A stretch of DNA of 25,289 nucleotides from Rhodothermales bacterium (GCA_028283985.1 JANQSQ010000506.1:1-25289), one strand, 5' to 3'. Shown: positions 1 to 8,553, numbered from the stretch's first letter. A program made the numbers and translations. Notes: generated by a model not told the origin, from the letters alone.

Positions 1-1473
1 ACGGGGGGCACTTGCCGCAGTCTGCGGGAAGCCGGTTTGCCGGTTACCGATGTATCCGATGTGACGGGATATCCTGAAATACTCGATGGGCGCGTCAAAA
101 CGCTGCATCCCGCTATACACGGAGGCCTGCTGGTCCGGCGGAACGACGCGGAAGACATGAACGCGCTGGACGCGCTCTCCATTATTCCGATCGACCTCGT
201 CGTGGTTAATCTGTATCCCTTCGAAGAAGTCATATCAAGGGATGTTACAGAGGCTGAGGCCATAGAGAACATTGATATTGGCGGCCCGACAATGATCCGC
301 GCCGCCGCCAAAAATTATTTTTACACCGGGGTCGTTACCTCCCCGGCGCAATATGAAATGGTGGCCGGCGAACTGATCGAGTCAGGCGGTGGGCTTACCA
401 TGGCAACGCGTCGAGCGCTCGCTCAGGAGGCGTTCCGGCGCACCGGAACGTACGACCGGGCCATTGAAACCTGGTTCGCAAAGCACAACAAATCGGGCAA
501 CGACGACCATGTATCCGATCTGCCTGCCGGACTGCATACCGGCTTGCGCAAAAAACGCTCGCTCCGATATGGCGAAAATCCTCATCAGCAAGCAGCATTA
601 TATGGCGAAGCCGAAGATACCTGGACGCAAATCCATGGCAAGGAGTTGTCTTTCAACAATCTCATAGACCTCGATGCGGCATTGCAGCTCATTGGCGAAT
701 TCGGCACAGATACGCCGGCTTGCGCGATTCTGAAGCATACCAACCCGTGCGGCGTAGCCGTAGCCGACACCCTGGAAAACGCCTGGACCGGAGCGTTCGC
801 GACCGATCGGCAATCGCCGTTTGGCGGCATTGTGATCGTCAACCGCCCGCTGGATCGGGCCACCGCAGAGGCTATCGATTCCATTTTCACGGAAATTATT
901 ATCGCGCCGGAATTCGAATCGGGCGTTACGGAATTACTGAAGAAGAAAAAAAATCGGCGCCTGATCCGTTCGGGCGGCGCCGTACGCGAAACGCCGGCGC
1001 TCGACATGCGCAGCATCTCAGGCAATCTGCTCGTGCAAACGGCAAACGCCCCCCTTCCCTCTCCGGAAGTTTTGCGAAATAATCTGCAGGTAGTGACCGA
1101 ACGCGCTCCTGACCAGCGCGAATGGCAGGATCTCGATTTTGCCTGGCGGGTCGTCAAGCATGTCAAGAGTAACGCGATTGTCTACGCCTGCGACCGTCGT
1201 ACGATCGGTATCGGCGCCGGACAAATGAGCCGTATCGACGCTTCCGAAATCGCTGTAATGAAAGGGAAAAAATCGGAACTCGACTTTAAAAACTCGGTGA
1301 TAGCATCGGATGCTTTTTTCCCGTTTGCCGATGGCCTGGTCACAGCGGCAAAAAGCGGAACCCGGGCCGTCATTCAGCCAGGCGGTTCCCGACGAGACGA
1401 CGAAGTAATCGCTGCAGCGAACGAATACGGCATGGCGATGATATGTACGGGAGTACGCCATTTTCGCCATTAG
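1..1473 (+). CDS. purH: Bifunctional phosphoribosylaminoimidazolecarboxamide formyltransferase / IMP cyclohydrolase (5' end cut by window)
   Basis: PurH carries out the last two steps of purine synthesis: formylation of AICAR with 10-formyl-THF, then closure of FAICAR to IMP, in the cytoplasm. Reading frame 1 is open from base 1, so the gene begins before the window; about 490 residues are visible and roughly 20-25 N-terminal residues are missing. The N-terminal part has the MGS-like cyclohydrolase signature (VTGYPEILDGRVKTLHP and later GGPTMIRAAAKN). The transformylase half shows SLRYGENPHQ and KHTNPCG, and the protein ends with the family-typical MICTGVRHFRH. A TTG near position 37 could be read as a start but lies inside the conserved domain. 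A 130-nt gap with no gene separates it from mreB. Identity is secure. Confidence 0.97.
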   Translation, partial: TGGTCRSLREAGLPVTDVSDVTGYPEILDGRVKTLHPAIHGGLLVRRNDAEDMNALDALSIIPIDLVVVNLYPFEEVISRDVTEAEAIENIDIGGPTMIRAAAKNYFYTGVVTSPAQYEMVAGELIESGGGLTMATRRALAQEAFRRTGTYDRAIETWFAKHNKSGNDDHVSDLPAGLHTGLRKKRSLRYGENPHQQAALYGEAEDTWTQIHGKELSFNNLIDLDAALQLIGEFGTDTPACAILKHTNPCGVAVADTLENAWTGAFATDRQSPFGGIVIVNRPLDRATAEAIDSIFTEIIIAPEFESGVTELLKKKKNRRLIRSGGAVRETPALDMRSISGNLLVQTANAPLPSPEVLRNNLQVVTERAPDQREWQDLDFAWRVVKHVKSNAIVYACDRRTIGIGAGQMSRIDASEIAVMKGKKSELDFKNSVIASDAFFPFADGLVTAAKSGTRAVIQPGGSRRDDEVIAAANEYGMAMICTGVRHFRH

Positions 1474-1585
1474 CCATTTTGGGTACGCCAGTAAACCGGC
1501 GGATCGGGCGAATCTATTCTCCGGCGCGCTCGTTTACGATCTGCAAACACATTAGGACGTAGAACTACCGGCGATTCTTCTGAAC

Positions 1586-1601
1586 CGTTTCCCTGGAAAC
1601 G
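1586..1601 (+). promoter_or_regulatory. Small inverted repeat over the mreB ribosome-binding region
   Basis: The arms CGTTTC and GAAACG are perfect complements around a CCTG tetraloop and end two bases before the mreB ATG. The only Shine-Dalgarno-like bases for mreB (GGAAA) lie in the 3' arm, so a folded RNA would hide them. The repeat is seen directly; a regulatory role, whether RNA hairpin or DNA operator, is inference. Confidence 0.3.
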
Positions 1602-1603
1602 CA

Positions 1604-2614
1604 ATGGGTTTTTTGAATTTTTCTTCGGACGTAGCCATTGATCTCGGCACGGCGAATACCCTCATTTACATCAAGGAACAGGGTATTGTGCTCAACGAGC
1701 CCAGCATCGTTGCCGTGAACCGGAGCACAGGGAAAACCATGGCGATCGGGTACGACGCCCAGAGAATGCATGAGCGTACTCATAAACAAATAGAAACCAT
1801 CCGCCCTCTCAAGGATGGCGTGATCGCCGATTTCGAAATTGCCGAGCAACTTATCCGGGGACTGATTCGCAAAGTGCGGACGGGCTGGCTCGCGTCCATC
1901 CATAACATGGTTGTCTGCGTACCCAGCGGCATCACCGAGGTGGAAAAGCGGGCCGTACGCGACTCGGCAGAGCACACCGGCGCGCGAAAAGTGTACCTCA
2001 TTGACGAACCGATGGCTGCGGCCATTGGAATCGGGCTGGACGTGAACGAACCGGTCGGCAATATGATTGTGGACATCGGCGGAGGTACTACGGAAATTGC
2101 GGTCATTACGCTTTCGGGTATCGTGATTAACGAGTCCATACGCATCGGGGGCAATGAACTCGACAACGCCATCGTGCAGTACTTCAAACGGAATCACAAC
2201 CTGCTTATTGGCCAACGAACCGCCGAACGTATGAAATGCGAAGTGGGAAGCGCCCGCGAACTCGATCCGGAACTCGAAATCGCAGTACGAGGACGGGATC
2301 TGGTAAGCGGTATCCCCAAAGTGCGTAACATTTCTTCGGAAGACATCCGCGAAGCATTGCGGGATCGGATCGAATTGATCATCGCAGCCATCCTGCGCTG
2401 CCTGGAACGTACGCCGCCGGAACTCGGCGCCGATGTATTGGAACGCGGTATTATGCTGACAGGTGGAGGCGCTATGCTGAAGGGCCTCGACAGCTTGATC
2501 CGAAGCCGTGTGGAACTGCCCGTGCATCAATCGGAAAACCCATTGTATGCGGTGGCGCAAGGTACCGGGAAGGTGCTTGAGAACCTGAAGGATTACCACA
2601 ATGTCCTTTCATGA
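1604..2614 (+). CDS. mreB: Rod-shape-determining actin homologue MreB
   Basis: MreB is a cytoplasmic actin-like ATPase that forms membrane-associated filaments and directs lateral wall synthesis together with MreC, RodA and PBP2. The 336-residue protein has the usual family length. It shows the phosphate-1 motif DLGTANT (residues 13-19), phosphate-2 DIGGGTTE (about 157-164) and the adenosine motif LTGGGAMLKGLD near 288-299. The N-terminal MGFLNFSSDVAIDLG is typical and supports the ATG at 1604. Its stop overlaps the mreC start by four bases (ATGA), indicating translational coupling. Promoter elements in the purH-mreB gap were not clear. Nothing is missing from the catalytic core. Confidence 0.97.
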   Translation: MGFLNFSSDVAIDLGTANTLIYIKEQGIVLNEPSIVAVNRSTGKTMAIGYDAQRMHERTHKQIETIRPLKDGVIADFEIAEQLIRGLIRKVRTGWLASIHNMVVCVPSGITEVEKRAVRDSAEHTGARKVYLIDEPMAAAIGIGLDVNEPVGNMIVDIGGGTTEIAVITLSGIVINESIRIGGNELDNAIVQYFKRNHNLLIGQRTAERMKCEVGSARELDPELEIAVRGRDLVSGIPKVRNISSEDIREALRDRIELIIAAILRCLERTPPELGADVLERGIMLTGGGAMLKGLDSLIRSRVELPVHQSENPLYAVAQGTGKVLENLKDYHNVLS

Positions 2615-3438
2615 ACACCCGTCTTCTGGATCATATTCGGGATGGGTTGTTTCTCGGCGCGCTTCTCATCATTGCCGGGCTGATCATGTTGACGGCAAAC
2701 CGGGGTATTGTACGCAGCATGCAGATCGGAGCGCTTGAAACCACGGCATGGCTGGAAGCCCGCTACGCCCGGGTGGCCCAGAATTTCAATGCAATCTCCG
2801 AAAACAGCGCCTTGCGCGAGGAGAACATCCGACTCTCCGGTCAGATCGCGCGTTCCCGCGAAGCACTGATCGAGAACGAGCGGCTCCGTCATCTTATCGG
2901 ATACCGCGATGAAGCCACGTATAACCTGCTCCCTGCGCAGATAATCAACAAAGACATTACCGGACAATGGAACTACCTTACACTCGATGTAGGCGAGGCA
3001 GACAGCGTAACGACCCACATGGCCGTCATAAACGAACGCGGCGTCATTGGGTATACCACACTGGTGAGCAGGCAGTATTCGAAGGTAATGCCCTACGTCA
3101 ATACGGAAGTATATATTTCTGCAAAAATCCAGCCGTTGCAGGCCCACGGAATCATTCGCTGGGACGGAGTGCGCACAGATCGACTGCATCTCGATTCTAT
3201 CGTCAAGACGGAACCCGTCGAAACGGGCCAATCCGTCGTTACTGCAGGATACAGCAGCATTTTTCCGGCGGGCCTTCCTATCGGCTCCATAGATTCCGTC
3301 TCGGTCAGACCCGGACGGGATGAACTTACGGTATTCGTCCGCCCCGCCGCTTCCATATCGACGGCAGAACATGTCTTTGTGGTGCGAGAGCGACCCGACC
3401 CGGAGCGCATCGAATTCGAACAACAGGACATCCGTTAA
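2611..3438 (+). CDS. mreC: Rod-shape-determining protein MreC
   Basis: MreC is a bitopic inner-membrane protein whose periplasmic beta domains connect the MreB filament to the elongation synthases. The 275-residue product has one N-terminal membrane segment (about residues 12-30), a helical stretch that looks like the usual coiled coil (about 50-92) and then the beta domain. The late motif VVTAGYSSIFPAGLPIG is characteristic of the family. It begins within the mreB stop (ATGA). The usual next genes mreD, mrdA and rodA do not follow; a PBP4-type peptidase gene comes 45 nt later. Family assignment is firm. Confidence 0.94.
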   Translation: MNTRLLDHIRDGLFLGALLIIAGLIMLTANRGIVRSMQIGALETTAWLEARYARVAQNFNAISENSALREENIRLSGQIARSREALIENERLRHLIGYRDEATYNLLPAQIINKDITGQWNYLTLDVGEADSVTTHMAVINERGVIGYTTLVSRQYSKVMPYVNTEVYISAKIQPLQAHGIIRWDGVRTDRLHLDSIVKTEPVETGQSVVTAGYSSIFPAGLPIGSIDSVSVRPGRDELTVFVRPAASISTAEHVFVVRERPDPERIEFEQQDIR

Positions 3439-3483
3439 AATTCCTCATCATACCCTTCCTTCGTCACCCTTCCCGGTAGAAAC

Positions 3484-5019
3484 ATGGGCGGCAAACGTTT
3501 TATCGTCCTCCTGTTCCTGTGCGCTGCAGCGAACTGCCTCACGGCAGCGCATGCCCAGGAGAGCGAGGGCATTCGCCGTCTCCGCAATCCCATCGATCGT
3601 CTGCTGGATGCAGAGCCGTTTCAGAACGGGTTCTGGGGCGTGCATATTGTGGATATCGAAAGCGGGCGCGTCCTCTACGCGCGTAACGCCGGTAAATCTT
3701 TTGTACCTGCTTCGAACACAAAACTCTATACCACGGCCGCCGCCCTGGATCTGCTCGGACCGGACTATCGCTTCGAAACCAGGCTGTATGTCGACGGGAT
3801 GGTGGACGAAGAGGGCGTGCTTCACGGCAATGTAATCGTGCGCGGCGGGGCCGATCCCACACTGGGCGGACATTACCTGAGCGATTCGGGAGACTGGGAC
3901 GAAGACATCGACGCCCTCCGCATCTTCCGTGATTGGGCGGATTCGCTGCGGACCGCCGGCATACGCCGCATTACAGGCGATCTCATAGGCGACGACGACG
4001 TGATCGACGACGTCCCGCTGGGCGTAAACTGGTCATGGGACGATGAAACCTGGTATTACTCCGCACAGCTTGGAGGACTGGCGTTCCATGACAATGTCAT
4101 TCACTTGTACGTAGACGGGCGCACGCCCGGTATGCCTGCCAACCTGACCTGGGAACCGCTGAACACGGACTACATACAGGTTATTAACAGGACGATTACT
4201 ACAGAACCGGGCACGGTTCTGAAAGAAGGCTACAGCCGACAACGCGGCGCAAACACGATCGAGGTTACTACGCGCGTACCCGCAGGGTACAGTGAACTTG
4301 AAGAAATTACGGTCGAAAATCCGACCGGATACACGGTGTATGTGCTGCGGGAAGCGCTGCTCCGATCAGGAATCGCCGTGGCGGGCGATCCCGTGGACGT
4401 GGACGCCTTGTCCATCAAACCCGCATACGAAACGCCATCGTATCGTCGCGTGGCGATCCACCGTTCGGCCCCGCTCCCGGAAATTGCCTCCCTGATCAAT
4501 AAACCCAGCCAGAACCTTTACGCCGATCTTCTGATGAAAATCCTTGGAGCGGCGCTTCCGCAAGAAGACAGCGACCTCGATCCGGGATCGGCGGCCATGG
4601 GTATTGAAACAGCGATGGGCACGTTCGCGCGAGCCGGCGTCGACACGAGCGCTATCCGGCTGGTGGATGGGTCGGGGTTGTCACGCCTGAATCTGGTTGC
4701 GCCGGAGATGACCACTGCACTCTTGTCCTTCATGTGGACCCACCCGTACACAGAGGTGCGCGATGCGTTTTACGATTCACTGCCCGTCGCCGGACAAAGC
4801 GGATCATTGAAACATCGTATGCGGCAAGGACTCGCGACAGGAAATATGCGCGGCAAGACAGGCACCTTGACCTTTGCGAGCAGCTTGAGCGGGTATGTCC
4901 GGGCCAATGACGAACGCATGCTCGCCTTTTCCATTATGTCCAACCACCATATATCGGGTTCTACCGACATCCGCAGAATACAGGATGCTATCGTGGAGTT
5001 GCTGGCGGGATTCGAGTAA
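3484..5019 (+). CDS. dacB: D-alanyl-D-alanine carboxypeptidase/endopeptidase, PBP4 (DacB) family
   Basis: This is a periplasmic class C penicillin-binding protein that trims or cuts peptidoglycan cross-links. The 511-residue precursor starts with a signal peptide (GKRF, a hydrophobic core, then AAHAQ near residue 25, likely cleaved after AHA). The three active-site motifs are present: S77-N-T-K80 in PASNTKL, SGLSRLN at about 397-403, and KTG at 458-460 in GKTGTLTFASSLSGY. The large insert between the first and second motifs is normal for PBP4-type enzymes. It lies 45 nt after mreC on the same strand and may be co-transcribed with it, which would place a cross-link-cleaving enzyme with the elongation machinery. 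Another family name used for such proteins is S13 peptidase. Confidence 0.95.
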   Translation: MGGKRFIVLLFLCAAANCLTAAHAQESEGIRRLRNPIDRLLDAEPFQNGFWGVHIVDIESGRVLYARNAGKSFVPASNTKLYTTAAALDLLGPDYRFETRLYVDGMVDEEGVLHGNVIVRGGADPTLGGHYLSDSGDWDEDIDALRIFRDWADSLRTAGIRRITGDLIGDDDVIDDVPLGVNWSWDDETWYYSAQLGGLAFHDNVIHLYVDGRTPGMPANLTWEPLNTDYIQVINRTITTEPGTVLKEGYSRQRGANTIEVTTRVPAGYSELEEITVENPTGYTVYVLREALLRSGIAVAGDPVDVDALSIKPAYETPSYRRVAIHRSAPLPEIASLINKPSQNLYADLLMKILGAALPQEDSDLDPGSAAMGIETAMGTFARAGVDTSAIRLVDGSGLSRLNLVAPEMTTALLSFMWTHPYTEVRDAFYDSLPVAGQSGSLKHRMRQGLATGNMRGKTGTLTFASSLSGYVRANDERMLAFSIMSNHHISGSTDIRRIQDAIVELLAGFE

Positions 5020-5169
5020 ATCACCGGTGAAATACTGTTCTGCCTCCTTCAAAACAGGACCGTTTTACCAGAACCTTTTAGAGATACTCACGTCTATACC
5101 CGATACAGACTCGTGATTATCAGGAATGAAAAGAACATTATTTCGAGGAGCGAACGAAAAAAGACCTGG

Positions 5170-5748
5170 ATGACGCCTGCGAATGTTTCCGTATACCCCA
5201 ACATGCATGGAACGACTGTTCTGGGATTGCGGCACCGTGGAAAAGTAGTACTCGGTTCCGACGGACAGGCCACCATGAATAATGTCGTCGTAAAGCACCG
5301 GGCACAGAAGGTACGCACGCTTTACGACGGCAAAATACTTGCAGGCTTTGCAGGCGCCACCGCCGACGCCTTCACGTTATTCGAACGTTTCGAGGAAAAA
5401 CTGCAACAATATGGTGGAAACGTAACCCGCTCGGCCGTCGAACTTGCCAAAGACTGGCGTACCGACCGCTATTTGCGCCGGCTTGAGGCATTGCTTGCTG
5501 TCGGCGCCCCCGAACGGCTGTTACTGGTAAGCGGTACAGGGGACGTCATCGAGCCGGACGATGAGATTGTCGCCATAGGATCGGGCGGGGCCTATGCGCT
5601 TGCCGCTACCCGCGCCACCCTGCTTCACGCCAACCATCTCGAAGCCCGAAACATTGTTGAACAAGCGCTTCGCATCACTGCCGGCATTTGCATTTACACG
5701 AACGATCGCTTGTCTGTTCTGGAAATAGACGCAATGGACGCCGACTAA
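5170..5748 (+). CDS. hslV: ATP-dependent protease proteolytic subunit HslV (ClpQ)
   Basis: HslV is the threonine protease that forms a double hexamer capped by the HslU ATPase. The nucleophile is the Thr encoded at 5212 in the motif HGTTVLG. Counted from it, D17 (GSDGQ) and K33 (AQKVR) fall at the canonical positions, and ELAKDWRTDRYLRRLEALL, GSGG and ICIYTND are standard. The start is uncertain. The ATG at 5170 gives a 14-residue propeptide, the ATG at 5203 gives only MHG before the catalytic Thr, and the frame stays open back to a GTG at 5113. None has a well-placed Shine-Dalgarno sequence. Unusually, hslU does not follow directly: a NYN-domain gene lies between. The function is secure; only the N-terminus is in doubt. 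Confidence 0.95.
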   Translation: MTPANVSVYPNMHGTTVLGLRHRGKVVLGSDGQATMNNVVVKHRAQKVRTLYDGKILAGFAGATADAFTLFERFEEKLQQYGGNVTRSAVELAKDWRTDRYLRRLEALLAVGAPERLLLVSGTGDVIEPDDEIVAIGSGGAYALAATRATLLHANHLEARNIVEQALRITAGICIYTNDRLSVLEIDAMDAD

Positions 5749-5827
5749 ACGGCAAGCGGGCGGACCGCGCCCGAATACAACACGAAATTCCCCCAATATC
5801 TTTAATAACGAACAAAGTATTCCAGCC

Positions 5828-6964
5828 ATGTCCTATACGCGAAAAACAAGCAAAACCATCCGGGATACGGGAAGCACCGTACTTTTTGTCGACTATGACG
5901 ATCTGCACCGGAGCCTGACCCGGCTCACCCACAATGAAAATGCATCCGTGAAAGTGATTTCGGAAATGATCGACGCACTCCGGGATAACGTTCCGGAAGA
6001 AGGCCCCATCACGGAAACACGTGCGTACGGTGATTTCGCATCGCTTCACAGGGCCGGGGATCAGGCAAAAAACATGCTCTATATGAAGGGCATCGAAACC
6101 CGCTATGCACCGAATGCGAACCGGGACAGTACGATCGAACTGCAGATTGGCATAGACGCCATGGAATTGCTGCACAACCGGTCTGACGTTGCCCGCCTCC
6201 TGCTGCTCAGCGGGCAGCGCATGTATCTTCCGCTTGTACAGGTTTTCAGGAAATACGAACGGGATATCCTGGTTGCGAGCCTTGCAGACCCCGCTTCTCC
6301 GGAGCATGGCTTTTCCGGAGGAAGCGACTGGTTCCTGTCGGCCCGGGAATTGTTGAGCGCTTCGGCTCGGGAGTTTCTGAATGCACCGTCTACGGCCACG
6401 GCGTCCCGGGGGAAGATATCTCCGGTCCAGCGCAGACCCCGTATAGCCCCGGCGCCCGTCGAACGCAGGCCGCCCCGTACGGCCCCTCCTGCCCCTACTG
6501 GCTCTCTCGAAGAAATTGACGATCCGATCCTCGTTCGCACCCTGGAAATCATTGACGATCACTTCGGACAATACGACGAGGTGTATCTGACGCCGTTGCT
6601 TCGAAAACTCTCGGATCTCGTGGACGAACGCCGGTACGACCCCAAAAATCTTATCAGCGACCTCGAAGAACAACAAGCCGTGCGGCTTGAAAAACGCAGC
6701 GGCTTCCCGCACGACTACACCGTGCTCATCCTCGACGAACGGCATCCGACCGTCGCCCGTATCCTGTCCGGAAGGCAAAGCAGCGCAGACCTCCAGGACC
6801 CGGACGGCACATCTTCTTCCTGGTATTACGGCGAAGACGATACGTCCGAAGATACCGAGAATGGTATTCGAATGAACGTCGACAAGGAGGAGGAATCCGG
6901 GGAATACGAAGAGGATACGTTCGACTACGACGAATACGACCGGGATATCGGCGCCAGCGCCTAA
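5828..6964 (+). CDS. NYN (PIN-like) domain protein with Pro-rich linker, winged-helix-like C-terminal region and acidic tail
   Basis: The 378-residue protein has no recognised specific name. Residues about 15-150 follow the NYN/LabA (DUF88) pattern: VDYDDL (D22), RAYGDF (64-69), then IELQIGIDAMELL with E104 and D110, and LLLLSGQRMYLPLV. In active NYN nucleases the last motif is normally SGDSDFVPL, so both Asp residues are absent here (S128-G-Q-R-M-Y). The first Asp of the preceding motif is Glu. RNA cleavage may therefore be lost while binding remains. A Pro/Arg-rich linker (about 195-225) leads to a helical region (232-305) that resembles a winged helix or LOTUS-like fold. The last 55 residues are strongly Asp/Glu/Tyr-rich. 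The gene sits 79 nt after hslV and 44 nt before hslU on the same strand, suggesting one transcript. The domain call is good; function and any link to HslUV are inference. Confidence 0.8.
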   Translation: MSYTRKTSKTIRDTGSTVLFVDYDDLHRSLTRLTHNENASVKVISEMIDALRDNVPEEGPITETRAYGDFASLHRAGDQAKNMLYMKGIETRYAPNANRDSTIELQIGIDAMELLHNRSDVARLLLLSGQRMYLPLVQVFRKYERDILVASLADPASPEHGFSGGSDWFLSARELLSASAREFLNAPSTATASRGKISPVQRRPRIAPAPVERRPPRTAPPAPTGSLEEIDDPILVRTLEIIDDHFGQYDEVYLTPLLRKLSDLVDERRYDPKNLISDLEEQQAVRLEKRSGFPHDYTVLILDERHPTVARILSGRQSSADLQDPDGTSSSWYYGEDDTSEDTENGIRMNVDKEEESGEYEEDTFDYDEYDRDIGASA

Positions 6965-7008
6965 CGGCTGGAACAAGCGCGCCCCTGTGAAGAACCCGGA
7001 TTCCTGTT

Positions 7009-8433
7009 ATGTGCAGCATGACGACAACACTCTGTAAACCCGATGAAATGACCCCGCGTGAAATCGTGGCGGAACTCGACAAGTATATCGTCGGGCAGGA
7101 TGACGCCAAAAAGAACGTGGCGATCGCGCTGAGAAATCGGTGGAGAAGAAGGAATGCATCGGAGGAAATGCGCGATGAAATCATCCCGAACAACATCCTG
7201 ATGATTGGCCCGACAGGCGTCGGGAAAACCGAGATCGCGCGTCGTCTTGCGAGGCTGGCAGGCGCTCCTTTCATCAAGGTGGAAGCCACGAAGTTTACGG
7301 AAGTCGGCTACGTAGGACGTGATGTAGACAGCATGATCCGGGATCTGGTCGATATCGCTATCAACATGGTTCGGGAGGAGCAAACTGAGATTCTGAAGGA
7401 GCGCGCGCAGGAAATGGCCCAGGAGCGCATCCTGGATATTCTCGTCCCGCCCGCACAGAAGCCGGGGGCTGCCGCCGTCGGAGCCGATTTTACCGTACAG
7501 CGACCTGAAAGCAATGGAGAAAATGCGGCCGAAAGCGAGGGAGACTCGACAAGCCGAACGCGTGAAAAATTCCGAAAAAAGCTTACTGCAGGCGAATTGG
7601 AGGATCGGGAAATCGAAGTAGAAGTCTCGGCGGATAACGCACCCATGCTGCAGGTCTTCGGCCCCATGGGTATGGAGGAAATGGGGATGAACCTCCAGGA
7701 TATTTTCGGGGAAATAGGAAACCGGCAACGGAAAAAGCGTCGGGTAAAAATTGCCGAAGCCCGTACCCTCCTGTCGAAGGAGGAAGCACAGAAACTGATC
7801 GACATGGACAAGGTGAAGAAAGAGGCCCTTGAGCGTGTGGAAAACTCCGGCATTGTCTTCATCGACGAAATCGACAAAGTGGCGGGACGAAGCGCAAAAG
7901 GCGGCGGCCCGGATGTCTCCCGGGAAGGCGTGCAACGAGACCTGCTCCCTATGGTAGAGGGATCGAACGTAACCACAAAGCACGGTATGGTGAAAACGGA
8001 CCATATCCTCTTTATAGCAGGCGGTGCATTCCATGTCTCCAAGCCCAGCGACCTCATCCCGGAAATGCAGGGACGTTTCCCGATCCGGGTCGAGTTGCAA
8101 AGTCTGGGGGAAGAAGATTTCTACCGGATTCTCACTGAGCCGAGAAATGCGCTCCTGAAGCAATATGCAGCGCTTCTTGCTTCGGAAAACGTGCGCATCG
8201 AATTCACGGACGGCGCAGTACGACGTATCGCGGCCGTTGCGGCCCAAGTGAACGACGACGTGGAAAACATAGGAGCGCGCCGGCTGCACACCATCCTGAC
8301 CACGTTGCTCGAAGACATCCTGTTCGATACTCCCAACGATCACCGGGCGGAAATTCTCATCGACGAAGCGATGGTGAACGAAACATTGAACTCGGTGATC
8401 GAAAACCGGGACCTGAGCCAATACATTTTATAA
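7009..8433 (+). CDS. hslU: ATP-dependent protease ATPase subunit HslU (ClpY)
   Basis: HslU is the AAA+ hexameric unfoldase that feeds proteins into HslV. The 474-residue product has MTPREIVAELDKYIVGQ near the start, Walker A GPTGVGKT (67-74), a long I domain (roughly 110-245), Walker B IVFIDEID (about 283-290), and the sensor/Arg-finger region MQGRFPIRVEL. It ends in LSQYIL, the C-terminal tail that docks into HslV. The ATG at 7009 gives an N-terminus about 13 residues longer than the E. coli protein; ATGs at 7018 and 7048 are alternatives, and no strong Shine-Dalgarno sequence decides. All catalytic parts are intact. Confidence 0.97.
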   Translation: MCSMTTTLCKPDEMTPREIVAELDKYIVGQDDAKKNVAIALRNRWRRRNASEEMRDEIIPNNILMIGPTGVGKTEIARRLARLAGAPFIKVEATKFTEVGYVGRDVDSMIRDLVDIAINMVREEQTEILKERAQEMAQERILDILVPPAQKPGAAAVGADFTVQRPESNGENAAESEGDSTSRTREKFRKKLTAGELEDREIEVEVSADNAPMLQVFGPMGMEEMGMNLQDIFGEIGNRQRKKRRVKIAEARTLLSKEEAQKLIDMDKVKKEALERVENSGIVFIDEIDKVAGRSAKGGGPDVSREGVQRDLLPMVEGSNVTTKHGMVKTDHILFIAGGAFHVSKPSDLIPEMQGRFPIRVELQSLGEEDFYRILTEPRNALLKQYAALLASENVRIEFTDGAVRRIAAVAAQVNDDVENIGARRLHTILTTLLEDILFDTPNDHRAEILIDEAMVNETLNSVIENRDLSQYIL

Positions 8434-8448
8434 ACCGGATAAACCGGA
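8431..8448. repeat. Two tandem copies of a 9-bp unit at the hslU stop codon
   Basis: TAAACCGGA occurs twice in direct succession, the first copy containing the hslU stop codon. It is followed by TCGG, a partial further match. No function is apparent. The rest of the 120-nt gap to the next gene shows no clear terminator or promoter. Confidence 0.5.
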
Positions 8449-8553
8449 TCGGAGCAGTCGAGACATTCCTGCAACGATGCAAATCAGGCAGCAGACAGGA
8501 AGCGACGCACAAATCGGCGCCCTTGTGGGGAAACATAACCCTCATCGTATTCC

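Noticed and set aside
1565..2599. Minus-strand open frame (344 codons) opposite mreB
   Set aside because: Mirror of the mreB codons in another frame and without any motif.
5029..5053. Terminator hairpin after dacB
   Set aside because: CTGTTCTG and CAAAACAG pair with one mismatch around a short loop, but no T-run follows, so support is too weak.
5675..6976. Long minus-strand open frame (433 codons) opposite the NYN gene
   Set aside because: It is the antisense of the NYN coding sequence, with no recognisable domain; high GC and codon bias readily create such frames.
6961..8421. Long minus-strand open frame (486 codons) opposite hslU
   Set aside because: Antisense shadow of a fully conserved hslU; the translation is rich in His, Phe and Arg with no family features.
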